A stretch of DNA of 64,000 nt from Ashinkailepas kermadecensis (taxonomy: Eukaryota > Arthropoda > Thecostraca > Neolepadidae), in NCBI GenBank assembly GCA_034440615.1, contig JAOTOM010004358.1, positions 186,001 to 250,000 of the forward strand, written 5' to 3'. A program made the translations under genes and the position numbers. This document shows, in pieces, positions 27,334 through 36,959 of this stretch. The notes under the pieces were generated by a model. The model was given only the letters and a program-made list of their open reading frames with translations, was not told the DNA's origin and ran no database searches. Each line of letters starts with the position of its first letter. The first letter of the stretch is position 1.

Positions 27334-29244
27334 CTAGCAACTCTCCATGCACGGAGAGTTGCTATCCAAGTCTGCTCCATGCACTATGACGTCATCAAAA
27401 TAGTTCACGCACGACAGGGGACGCAAATAACCTAAAACTATATCCAGCAGGCGCGCACACGTAGACGGGGCCGACTTGCACCCGAATGGCATACGAACAA
27501 ACCGATGTGCACCGAATGGAGTCACAATCGTAGTCTTATCTCTATCCCGTTCATCAATGCTTACCTGAAAATACGCATTATTCAAATCTAGGACACACCA
27601 CATCTTCGATCCTGCCAAGATCTCAATAGTGCCGTCAATCCTCGGAATCGGATATGACGAGGGTGTCGTCACGGCATTCAACTGTCTCATGTCAGCGCAC
27701 ATCCTGTACTGCCCAGACTTCTTCCTTACCAAACATATGGGGGAATCCCAACCCCCTCCATCAGACTCCTCGAGAACTCCTTGTTCTACTAATGTCTCGA
27801 TTTGCGCCCTCACCTCGTTCCGCAAATGGGGTGGTACACGCCGGGACGCCTGACTCACAGGCGCATGGTCACCAGTATCAATCGTATGCGTCGTCACCGT
27901 GGTGTGGCCCAAATGACCATCAAACGTCGATTTATGTTTGTCAATAACTCGTCTGACCGCCTCCTTCTGTGCGTCTGACAATGGGGACTTACTCAGGTCA
28001 ATATGCCCATTTGGTTCTACGTATTTCGAAGCTGGCTCGCCGTCACTACCCCAGGAGTACAAGCTGTGCTCGCCGAACCCCACCTCAAGTTCGCCAATTT
28101 CTGAGCGTCTAGGAATGCTAATTGGCTCCGTCGTAATATTACGGACGACAAATGGGACAGAACTCCCTACTACATCGACCACTGCTGGAACAAACTCGAG
28201 ACCACAAATGTTCAACGACGGCTCCACTACAGCTAAGCCTATGTAGTCACAATTGGGCACCCATGCCCTCAGAACTGTTTCCTCACCCGGTGCAATTATG
28301 ACACTACTCGACATCACCAAACGACCAACTGACACGGCCTCCGCCGACACCGAGCGAACTGACTCAGCCGGGGTTAATATCAATCTCCTTCTCTTCATAT
28401 CAATCACGCATGGACAAGCTCGCAGAAAGTCAAGCCCCAGTAGGCACGGCACATCTATGTGGTCCGACACGAAAACACTCATGTTCACTGGCATTCCGTC
28501 AACATGGAAGCACAGAGTGGCTTTGCCTGCCAGTGGCAGCTCATCTCGTGACGCCGTCTTGGCCCGCACTGCAGTCTTACGTAACCTCGGGGAATTTGGC
28601 AAAAGGTCGAACGCTGCTTGGTTCAGAATACTAATGTTGCTGCCTGTGTCCAGCAGACATTTACAATCGACTCCCGAAATCTTAGCCACAAATGTCATGT
28701 CCACGTTCAGCGAAACCCCTCGGTCGCCTGAGTCACCGTTGGTTATGTTCGCTCCCCTCCCGGTTTCTCTCCAGGTCCCTTTGTCCTTTCCGGGATCACA
28801 TCCTCCCAGCTTACTCCTCACGACCTTTGACTGGGTCCGGGTCCCTCCATGGCCTCTCGGGTGGACCCGCGAGTTTCCCGAATACCTCCCACACACCTCT
28901 GGCACGTGCAGACAAGCGCACTTCGGGCACCTAACATCTCGCTTGTCACAGTTATACCTCATGTAACCAGGCTGGCCACAGGCGTAACACTCGCGCGGCC
29001 TACGCACAGCTCCACTAGACCTGAGTCCAGTCTGGACTTGGAGCTCTAATTCGGCTATCCTCTTCTCTAACCGAGCAACAGCTGACGCTTCAAGCTGGGC
29101 CTCCCCTGCAGCCATCTGACGCACCGGCTGCATCACGTGCCGAGCGGCACTGCACACGTGACGTACTTTTGCCACTGCATCCCCAAAAGTACTCGCTCCC
29201 GACGCGACAACGGGCGAGTATAGGTCGCCCGGAAGTGCCGACAA
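27334..29244 (-). pseudogene. Gypsy gag C-terminus, protease and RT (truncated)
   Basis: 636 codons on the minus strand. Residues 86-99 form a zinc knuckle whose His is replaced by Tyr (C-x2-C-x4-Y-x4-C). A second Cys-rich group follows. The aspartic protease motif DTGS is at about residue 199. The RT runs from VEQGVLEESDGGWDS-like sequence to NYFDDVIVHG near the end. The frame then stops at 27334, where sequence of the integrase zinc region is reached almost at once. The RT thumb and RNase H, normally several hundred codons, are deleted. Confidence 0.88.
27336..27363. repeat. Perfect 11-bp inverted repeat at the Gypsy pol deletion
   Basis: AGCAACTCTCC-ATGCAC-GGAGAGTTGCT forms an 11-bp stem with a 6-nt loop. 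It lies exactly where RT coding ends and integrase-side sequence begins. Confidence 0.85.
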
Positions 29245-29656
29245 GAAATGGTTGTATGTGGTGACCCTCCAATGCCTGTCCTGGGAATGCTTGAGACACC
29301 ATCTTCTTAAGCCGTATCACAAACGCATCTAGCGACTGGGATGGGTCGTACCTGAGATCCATAAGGGCCACATGGTGGTCCACAGAGCTACCACTGCAGA
29401 AACTTCCCTTCAGGCCGAGCTCAACTCCACTATAGGACTCCTTCTGTCGGGCACCAAGGGCATCGAAAGCATCCCTTGCGATTCCTGTCAGACACAATGG
29501 CAACATATCCAACTTCCGGCTCCCGTCCCAATCATGAAGCCTACTGAACCTCTCATAGTCGTCCAAAAATATCTGCACCGAGCCACCTCCGTCGAAGCTT
29601 GGCATGCCAACCATAGCAAACCTGGGCTCCATTCTGCTAGTTCCACTGGGCTTCAA
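29090..29656 (-). pseudogene. Gypsy gag, N-terminal part (frameshifted)
   Basis: Starts at ATG 29656 (minus strand) and reads a gag-like sequence with FDGGGSVQIFLDDYERFSRL and a matrix/capsid-like stretch RYDPSQSLDAFVIRLKKMVSQAF. About 29262-29285 a one-base shift moves the reading into the frame of the downstream ORF (HFLSALPGDL...). The shift lies within gag rather than between gag and pol, so it is more likely a mutation than programmed frameshifting. The leader between it and the LTR (29657-30166) shows nothing else. Confidence 0.75.
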
Positions 29657-30166
29657 CTAGACAGACTTGTGAGCACGGCTTATACTCGTCACTCGACACT
29701 TCCAATATCCAAACGCGTCTGGCTCGACTGAATCATGCCACATGCCTCATTAAACAACATATATGCCTCGCCTTGACAAGGCACTCACGGTTCCAACGCC
29801 GAGAATCGCCCGTTGCTAGCGACGAGTCATGTGTCAGCTGGCGCGTAGACGAGCACTGCGGGCGCCTTGCTGCAGCCTGCCGTTGCTAGGCGACAGCAGC
29901 ACTCTCACCGGACTCTTTATCCGGCCGGGCCGCCATCTTCCCATGGTCGTGCATCTTGTTTGCGACTCCTCAACTCATCTCTTGTACGCCATCCTCTTGT
30001 ATAAGTGGCTGCACTCACGCGTTACACCGAGCCAAGTCCTAAGTATCACTACATTCCGTTACGACGGAATTCAGACGACGCAAATTATCTGCTCCTCAGT
30101 ACGCCACAACTCTCAATCGAGTCATCTGGCTCCAGTCGTGCGAGTCGGACGACCCGAAAGCTGTCA

Positions 30167-30184
30167 TTCCCACCGCTGCCGCCA
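30167..30184 (-). promoter_or_regulatory. Primer binding site, tRNA-Leu type
   Basis: In element sense TGGCGGCAGCGGTGGGAA follows the 5' LTR by one base. Its complement matches the 3' end of eukaryotic tRNA-Leu (CCCACCGCTGCCACCA) except at one position within the core. This fixes the orientation and the LTR edge. Confidence 0.75.
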
Positions 30185-30185
30185 A

Positions 30186-30380
30186 TATAGTCGCTGGGTC
30201 CGAATTCCAAACACGTATGACAGATTTCGAGTCCACACCGCACGGCGGACCGCACGTCCGCTCACAGCCAGCTTTATTCTCACACTCACCGCGGCCGGGG
30301 TGTTTCGGCGCGAAACCAACAAGCCAATGGGAAGGCACGCGTCGCCAAGGCGACGCGCGGGACCATGTCACCCGTCTACA
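30186..30380 (-). repeat. Gypsy 5' LTR
   Basis: The same 195-bp sequence as 24987-25181, lying upstream in element sense. AATAAA is on the minus strand at 30273-30278. The inner edge is separated by one base from the primer binding site. Confidence 0.9.
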
Positions 30381-30447
30381 CATAAACAATTCACCTGCCC
30401 CCTCTAGTAGGGGACAGACAAGCCGACACATCAGAAATCCAAGCGTG

Positions 30448-32217
30448 ATGCGTATAGGGACCAGCCCATTGGCTTGTGTTTCCGCCCCTCGTATCCTCGT
30501 CATGAGGTCATTGGATGAGGAAAGGAGTCTTTCGCGGCTCACACCGTTTCAGAGAAAGGAAGCATGCGACAGGTTGGGAGCGGTGCTCAGGAGCGAGAAA
30601 CTTAGGGATGGTGGAATAGAAATAGAGTTTAGAAATACTGATGATGCAAGCAGGGCGATGGGCGCAACCGAACTAAATTACAGTGTACGACATGAAACTG
30701 GCAGACGAATAGTTACTGTACCCATCGACGTTCGACCTCACAATACCAAAAACTACTCGAAGGGGGTCATCAATTGTTATGATTTGAGAAACGTGTCCGA
30801 TGATGAGATTGTGGATGGCCTGGCAGAATGGGGAGTGGTAGGTGCGAGAAGGATCACTATTAGAAAGGGCCAAGAAACGCAACCTACGAACAACTTCATT
30901 TTAACATTTAGCTCCACTGATCTCCCCGAATTCATATTCGTTGGATACGTGCGCGTGAAGGTGCGTGTGTATGTCCCAAATCCCATGCGGTGTTTTCGAT
31001 GTTCCAGATTTGGACATACGACACAACACTGCCGAAATCGCGAGACATGTGGTAGATGTGGGTCGGTGGACCATGCGGGAGGAAAATGTGAGTCTGAATG
31101 TCCAAAATGTTCAAACTGCGGCCCTGATCAGAAACCCCACGCGGCCTACGATCGCTCATGTCCCATCTTCTTGAAAGAAAAAGAGATAGTTACTCTAAAA
31201 TGCACAAACAAGATCACATTTCGGGACGCCCGTGAACTTTATGAAGGAACTCACCCAAAAATATCTTACGCAGCAGCGGCAAAACTGAACCCTACAATGG
31301 CAAAACACACTCAAAGGGAGCCTCTGATGGGCTCCCAACACACACAGCCCAACATCTCCGAACTAATTGCCCAACTCATAACACTGCTCCGATCTTTTGG
31401 TGTGCCCCTTGCGTCGCCCAAGGGTCAAGGACAGCTCGTACAACACGTCGCCGAAGCGGCGGAAGCACCACCTGTTACTAGTAGATGCGGTGTTTTCTCA
31501 CCAGATGCGTCGCCCCGACCAACGTCGAATGGGGGAGAGTGGACCCAGGTGCAGCGCTCTAAGAGGCCTGCTCGGCTCTCTCCACCCAATCCTAGCCCCT
31601 CTTCGTTTACCACAAACCCCACCTTGAAATCCCCGTCTCCCACTTCCCGTCCTTCTTCCAACCCCCCTTCACCTACACGCACCGCAACCACCTCCAAATC
31701 CCTCCTCTCCACATCCTCCCTGCCTGACCCGTCTCCCCTTCCCGTGAGCCATCCCTCCCCCTCACGTTCAACCACTACTTCCGCACCTCCTCCACCTCCC
31801 TCACCCTCAGCTTCCACGTCCGTTCCTGCATCGCCGTCCCGTAACTCCCGACGAATTCCAATCTTCGACATCAGCTTGCAATATCAGGAAGCTGAAAGGC
31901 ACGCCCGCGAGGCGAAGAGGGTCCGACTAGCTCAGGTAGAGAAGACGCGGGCGAAGGACAAAGGTGTGGAAGGTGCCCCTCCCGCAAAGTCGGGCACGCC
32001 AACGCCTCGAAGGCGAGTGGAGGCACCGCTGGGAGAACCAGTTGTGCCGCACGGTATGGGTCCTCCCCCGCCCCCGCCGCAGCTGAGCGCCCCTCAGAAG
32101 CGAGGGCTACCGTGGTCAGGAACCCCTCCCGGGGACGGCTCGCCGCGGTCGCGACCGAGAACAACCTCACTTGGCAACTCTATGAGTAACCTGGAACCCT
32201 CCGGGGGGCACTTTTAA
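30448..32217 (+). CDS. LINE-A ORF1, Gag-like nucleic-acid-binding protein
   Basis: 589 codons from ATG 30448 (a second ATG in frame at 30502). The frame is open upstream into the Gypsy LTR, but that part is foreign, so I take 30448. The N-terminal half has KGVINCYDLRNVSDDEI, then RVYVPNPMRCFRCSRFGHTTQHC at about residue 182, the first of three Cys/His knuckles. The second is CGRCGSVDHAGGKC, the third is Cys-rich and ends HAAYDRSC (to about 31160). The C-terminal half is Ser/Pro/Thr-rich. Family knowledge: ORF1 proteins of jockey/I-type LINEs bind element RNA. This is the only intact-looking element ORF in the window. Confidence 0.85.
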   Translation: MRIGTSPLACVSAPRILVMRSLDEERSLSRLTPFQRKEACDRLGAVLRSEKLRDGGIEIEFRNTDDASRAMGATELNYSVRHETGRRIVTVPIDVRPHNTKNYSKGVINCYDLRNVSDDEIVDGLAEWGVVGARRITIRKGQETQPTNNFILTFSSTDLPEFIFVGYVRVKVRVYVPNPMRCFRCSRFGHTTQHCRNRETCGRCGSVDHAGGKCESECPKCSNCGPDQKPHAAYDRSCPIFLKEKEIVTLKCTNKITFRDARELYEGTHPKISYAAAAKLNPTMAKHTQREPLMGSQHTQPNISELIAQLITLLRSFGVPLASPKGQGQLVQHVAEAAEAPPVTSRCGVFSPDASPRPTSNGGEWTQVQRSKRPARLSPPNPSPSSFTTNPTLKSPSPTSRPSSNPPSPTRTATTSKSLLSTSSLPDPSPLPVSHPSPSRSTTTSAPPPPPSPSASTSVPASPSRNSRRIPIFDISLQYQEAERHAREAKRVRLAQVEKTRAKDKGVEGAPPAKSGTPTPRRRVEAPLGEPVVPHGMGPPPPPPQLSAPQKRGLPWSGTPPGDGSPRSRPRTTSLGNSMSNLEPSGGHF

Positions 32218-32265
32218 ACACTTCCAGTTTTACCTTGACTCACCATCATATCGCCTTTAGTTTTA

Positions 32266-35200
32266 CAGTGGAACATTCGTGGATTTAGAGCGAATTTTAC
32301 TGACCTGCAGAGGGTTTTATATCATAAACGGCCTATTGCTGTAGGGCTTCAGGAAACAAAGCTGTTAACTGGTATCCAGTGTTCCATCAAAGGATGTTCT
32401 GTATTCCGGAAGGATAATTCAAACATTGATACAATTGCACACGGCGGGGTAATGTTAGCTGTCCACAATGGAACACCTTCTCGAGAAATACCATTGCAGT
32501 CAACAATACAGGTTGTAGCCGTACGTATTAATATTCACCATCTTGTTATATCATTATGTTCAATTTATCTTCCCCCAGGAGAGACTTTCCCCTCTGCGGA
32601 GCTCAGGAGTCTTATGCAGGAACTGCCTCCTCCCGTTTTACTCTCGGGCGATTTTAACTCTCATCATACTCTCTGGGGTTCTATCACTTCCAACCCCCGT
32701 GGTAGACATATGGAAGCCTTTTTTAATCGACGAATCGCTGTGTTTACTAAACACAGGTTCTTCGACACATAACGCTACCCTCGGGAAACAAATCAGTTTT
32801 AGATCTTACCCTGTGTAGTCCCCAGATCAGTCATCGCTGTGGTTGGTCAGTAGATGATGACCCGCTCGGGAGTGATCACTTTCCAATCTGGTTGGAATTT
32901 ATTTGCTCCGCTGTTCTGGGAACGAGGCCACCGCGGTGGAACATCAGCAAGGCCAACTGTCGTCAGTTTGATGAAATAGTACTAAATAAATTACTTCACG
33001 ATGCTCCGAATCAATTTCATCCACCACTTTCTGTGGATAATTTGACATCACTGATCATTGACTCGGCCTCTGAATGCATCCCTAGGACATCCAGAACACC
33101 CCGCCGTGCTCCTGTGCCGTGGTGGACTGAGGAGTGCCGGAATGTTATCCGTGCTCGCAGACGTGCCTTCAAGGTTTTTGACCGTAACAGTACGACGGCA
33201 AATCTTATTGCATTCCGGAAGTCCAGGGCGCATGCTCGGCGCACAGTCCTTGAGGCAAAGAGGGTGTCCTGAAGAACACATTGGAAATCTTAATTGATTT
33301 ACACCAGCAGCACAGATATGGTCCCAACTCAAGCGTATTTCCGGACAGTTCTAGTCAGTTCCTCTTCCCGTGTTGAGCGTAGGTGACGCTGATGTTACCC
33401 ATCCGTCTGATGTCGCGAATGAGATAGGCCGTTTTATTTCTGAACGCAGTTGTGGCGGAAGCATCAACGGTGAGTTTTTGCGTTTTAAGTCGCATTGCGA
33501 GAGGAATCCTATTGATTTTGTCACTTCACAATCACTTGACTACAATGACCCCTTTACACTGACTGAGCTCACATCTGCCATTAGCGCCCTGCGAATTGTT
33601 GCCGAGGGACCGGACCAGATCAACAATGCCATGTTGAAGCGGCTTCCTCTCCAGGCGCTGAAAGCTTTGTTGGCCACCTTCAACCGGGTATGGGAAGCTG
33701 GTGCTTTCCCGGAAGGTTGCCGCGAGGCGATTATTATCCCAATCAGGAAACCTACCAAAAACGGATTACATCCATCGCACTACCGCCCCATATCGCTTAC
33801 CTCTTCACTTGGCAAACTAATGGAAAAAATGGTAAACGTTAGACTGACGTGGTACTTAGAAAGCCAACATTTTTTCTTCACAAACGAACAGTGTGGTTCT
33901 AGAAGAAACAGAAGCACCGTTGACCATATTTTACTTTTGGATACCTCGATTCGTGCAGCTTTTAAACAGAAACAACATCTTAATGCTGTGTTTTTTTACA
34001 TTGAAGCGGCATATGACACGACCTGGTGCTATGGCATTCTTTTGAAGCTTCAAAGAAGTGGTATCCGCGGCCGTATGGGCACGTTCTTACAAAACCTTTT
34101 AGCAGACCGCTTTTCTCGTGTTCGTATTGGTGACCATCTATCCGCACGCTTTCAACTCGCAAATGGAATCCCACAAGGCAGTGTGCTAAGTGTTGCTCTC
34201 TTCGCCATTATGATTAATGACGTTTTTGTTCGGCTTCCTTCAAGTATTTGCCGATCTCTATTCGTAGATGATATAGCCATTTGATCCTCTTCTTCAAGAG
34301 CCTCTACGTGGGCCGCGGTAGCTCAGTTGGTAGAGCATCTGACCTTGATCGCAAGATTGTGGGTTCGAATCTCACAACCGACGGTATTTACCGAGTCCAT
34401 CCGCGACCAATCGGCGTAAGAGGTTGGCGACGCTATATAACCTAGAGGTTGAATGCGTCGTAAAAGAACCCAAGGTTCTTCTTCTTCTTCTTCTTCAAGA
34501 GCCTCTACATCATCGCGACAGCTCCAGCTGGCGACAAACCATCTCCAGAGGTGGAGCACCATTAATGGTTTTACGATATCCACCACAAAAACAGCAGCAA
34601 TGCATTTCTGTCGCCGTCGTTGCTGCCGTGATCTTGCGCTTACGCTATATGGTGAACCCATTCAACTATGCCCTGTATTTAAGTTTTTAGGAATGTATTT
34701 TGACAGCCGCTTGCTTTACCGGGAACATCTAAGAATTCTTCGTGACAAATGCATTACATCTATGAATATTATAAAATGTGTGGCACGTACATCGTACGGA
34801 GGGGACCGACAAACACTGCTGCTCCTCTACCGATCACTCATCCGCTCAAGGCTAGACTATGCTTGCTTTGTTTATGACGGCGCCTGTACATCCGGTAAGC
34901 GTGTTCTGGATGTTGTTCAGAATGCCGCTATGAGGATTGTGACGGGTGCATTCCGGACTTCGCCAACCGCGAGCTTTCTGGCGGACGTCAACGAGCCGCC
35001 ACTTTCCCTGAGGAGACAGATGCTAGGGATGCGATATGCATGCAAATTACGCCGTTTTCCGCAACACCCTGCATACCAAGCAGTGTTCTCCCGTCACACA
35101 CTATCAATTTTCTCACACAATGGAGCACGTATGTACCGACCTCTGTGCATTAGAATTAGGGAACTTTTGATGAAAGTCAATTAGAAATTCGCAATGTGAA

Positions 35201-35395
35201 ACGTGCCCCGCTGGCCTTAACACCCCCATGGAGACCTCTCTCACTACAACCGAGGATAGATATCGTCTTTGCAAAGGGGATATTCTCGCAGATGAATTTC
35301 GAGCTCGAACTCTGGAGCACTTGTCGACATTTTATAATAGCTACGCCAAAACCTTTACGGACAGATCAAAGACGATTCGTGAGGACACGATTCGT
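32266..35395 (+). pseudogene. LINE-A ORF2 (endonuclease, RT, RNase H start), broken
   Basis: Reads LQWNIRGFR, then GLQETK, GDFNSHH and, after a frameshift near 32760, LGSDHFP: an APE-type endonuclease. Then a main RT frame 33370-34284 with HYRPISLTS, NGIPQGSVLS and FVDDIAI. The first catalytic Asp is replaced by Tyr (FFYIEAAYDT, codon 33997-33999) and TGA (34282-34284) follows FVDDIAI. A SINE is inserted at 34308. The thumb/connection continues 34509-35184 and ends near TDRSK (35355-35370), the start of RNase H. Frameshifts lie near 32770, 33272 and 35184. The presence of RNase H suggests an I/jockey-group element. Confidence 0.85.
34308..34490 (+). mobile_element. Full-length tRNA-derived SINE (copy 2) inside LINE-A RT
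   Basis: The head ggccgcggtagctcagttgg holds a tRNA A box, GGTTCGAATC is the B box, and the body (CCAATCGGCGTAAGAGG) matches the copy at 10793. The tail is (TTC)n. It is flanked by an 18-bp target duplication TTCTTCAAGAGCCTCTAC (34290-34307 and 34491-34508). Removing one duplicate plus the SINE restores alignment of the LINE-A RT to LINE-B. Confidence 0.92.
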
Positions 35396-36920
35396 GACCG
35401 TGAGGGGAGCCATGACGTGGCTATCCCGATGTCGGCTTTCCTGCATAAAACTAGAAAGTCAGTGAAGGGTACTATAAACTGTTATGGCCTCCTATATATG
35501 TAAGTGACGAATATATTGTTAACTGCTTGAAAGGGTTTGGAGTTATAGAGTCTCGACGCATCATAATTCATAAGGGCACCACTACGATACCGACCAATAC
35601 ATCATTTTAACTTTCAACCGACCTGACCTCAGACCTACCACCTGATATTCGTGTGGGATATGTCAGAGTGGAGGTGCGACTTTTCATCCCCAGATCGATG
35701 AGGTGTTATCGTTGCCAGAGATTCGAACACACCAGGCAAAACTGTAGAAATCGCCCGCTATGTGGCAGGTGCTCATCACCTGAACACGAAAGCCATAATT
35801 GTAGCGCTGACAAACCGTGGTGACCAACTATGGGAATGATCAAGTGCCACACACCACATACGACTGAGCCTGTACGACATACATCAAGGAAAACGATATC
35901 GTCTGTAACAAAGTCACGAGAAACCTGTCGTTTCGTGAGGCTAGACAGGCCTATGAATCAGCTCACCCAAGGATATCTTACGCACCTGTTGCCAAAGGAA
36001 ACAGCACCACACTATTCCCGTTGCAAACACAGCGAGGAAGTGCCGCAGAGCTCATCGCACAGCTTAGCACACTTCTCCGGTCTTTCGGCGTGGCTTGTAG
36101 CTCTTTTACGCGGCGAAGTCCCTCACCATCGAAAGAGACAGCGCCTCTGAGTGGTATTGTCATTGATACTCAACCTGCACACGAAGACGGCAGTTCCGAA
36201 CACGGGAGGTCGCCCGCTACGATCCTCGCCACGGTCCCCCTGGAGCCCAAGGGAGGGGGGGGGGGAGAATGGCGTGAGGAACAGCGAAGGAAGCGCCCCA
36301 GCAAGTCCCCGGCTCCCACCTCGTCGCCTATGTCTGAAACCCTCTAACCCACCAATGCCCAAACCTCCTCAAACCACTCACGCCTCACATCCCCCTCCAA
36401 CTCCATATCCATACGTCCATCAACACTACCCCATGTGCGAAATCCTTGCCACCTACTTCCATACACCCTACCTCCAACAAAACCACCACATCCTCCTACC
36501 CTACCTCAACATCCCAGTCCACCACCCGCTCGCTCTCACAGACTTCCAGACAGCCCCAGCAGTTGTACTGACAACCCGACCATCTGGGGCGCAAGTACAG
36601 CCGGGAGCTCCGGACTTGGGAGTTCGGGGACGTTTATCCCAACGCGTGTGTGTCTCTCCGGGCCCGGTGCCCGAGGGTCAATACCCACCAACGACACATC
36701 CGCCTTCGCCAATAGCCTCGAGCGTGATGGGACCGCCAGAAGCCCCTCCTCGCCGAGCCGGACACGTCCCAATATCCCCCCGACCCCGAGCCGAACTACG
36801 AAGCGGGCTCTGCCCGAGGCGATGTCACCAACATAATTCGGCATTCCACGGTCGCGCCACGAAGCTAAACATCTCCGGCTGTGAAATCGGGAGCAGAGCG
36901 ATTCTAGCTTATATCTCGTG
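35396..36920 (+). pseudogene. LINE-B ORF1 remnant
   Basis: The translation aligns with LINE-A ORF1: KGTINCYGL at 35464 matches KGVINCYDL, VGYVRVEVRLFIPRSMRCYRCQRF at about 35655-35720 matches the first knuckle region, and CGRCSSPEH the second. After the knuckles it has frameshifts and a Ser/Pro/Thr-rich C-terminal half to about 36920. The 5' end joins the RNase H start of LINE-A with no visible UTR, so LINE-B is 5'-truncated. Confidence 0.7.
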
Positions 36921-36959
36921 ACTAGCTATTTTAGCAACATTTAATTTATCCTCTTTTAA

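Larger units (their letters stand above)
24987..30380 (-). mobile_element. Gypsy-type LTR retrotransposon, defective
   Basis: Bounded by two 195-bp direct LTRs (24987-25181 and 30186-30380) differing at about three positions, and flanked by a CATA target duplication (24983-24986, 30381-30384). In minus-strand order it holds the primer site, gag with a zinc knuckle, DTG protease, RT with YFDD, an integrase DDE core and an integrase C-terminal domain. The RT thumb and RNase H are missing and there are several frameshifts, so it cannot move by itself. It sits in the 5'UTR of LINE-A and is therefore younger than that copy. Confidence 0.92.

Noticed and set aside
29245..29290. Programmed gag-pol frameshift in the Gypsy element
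   Set aside because: The shift lies inside gag, upstream of the zinc knuckle, and no slippery site is evident. Other inactivating changes make a mutation more likely.
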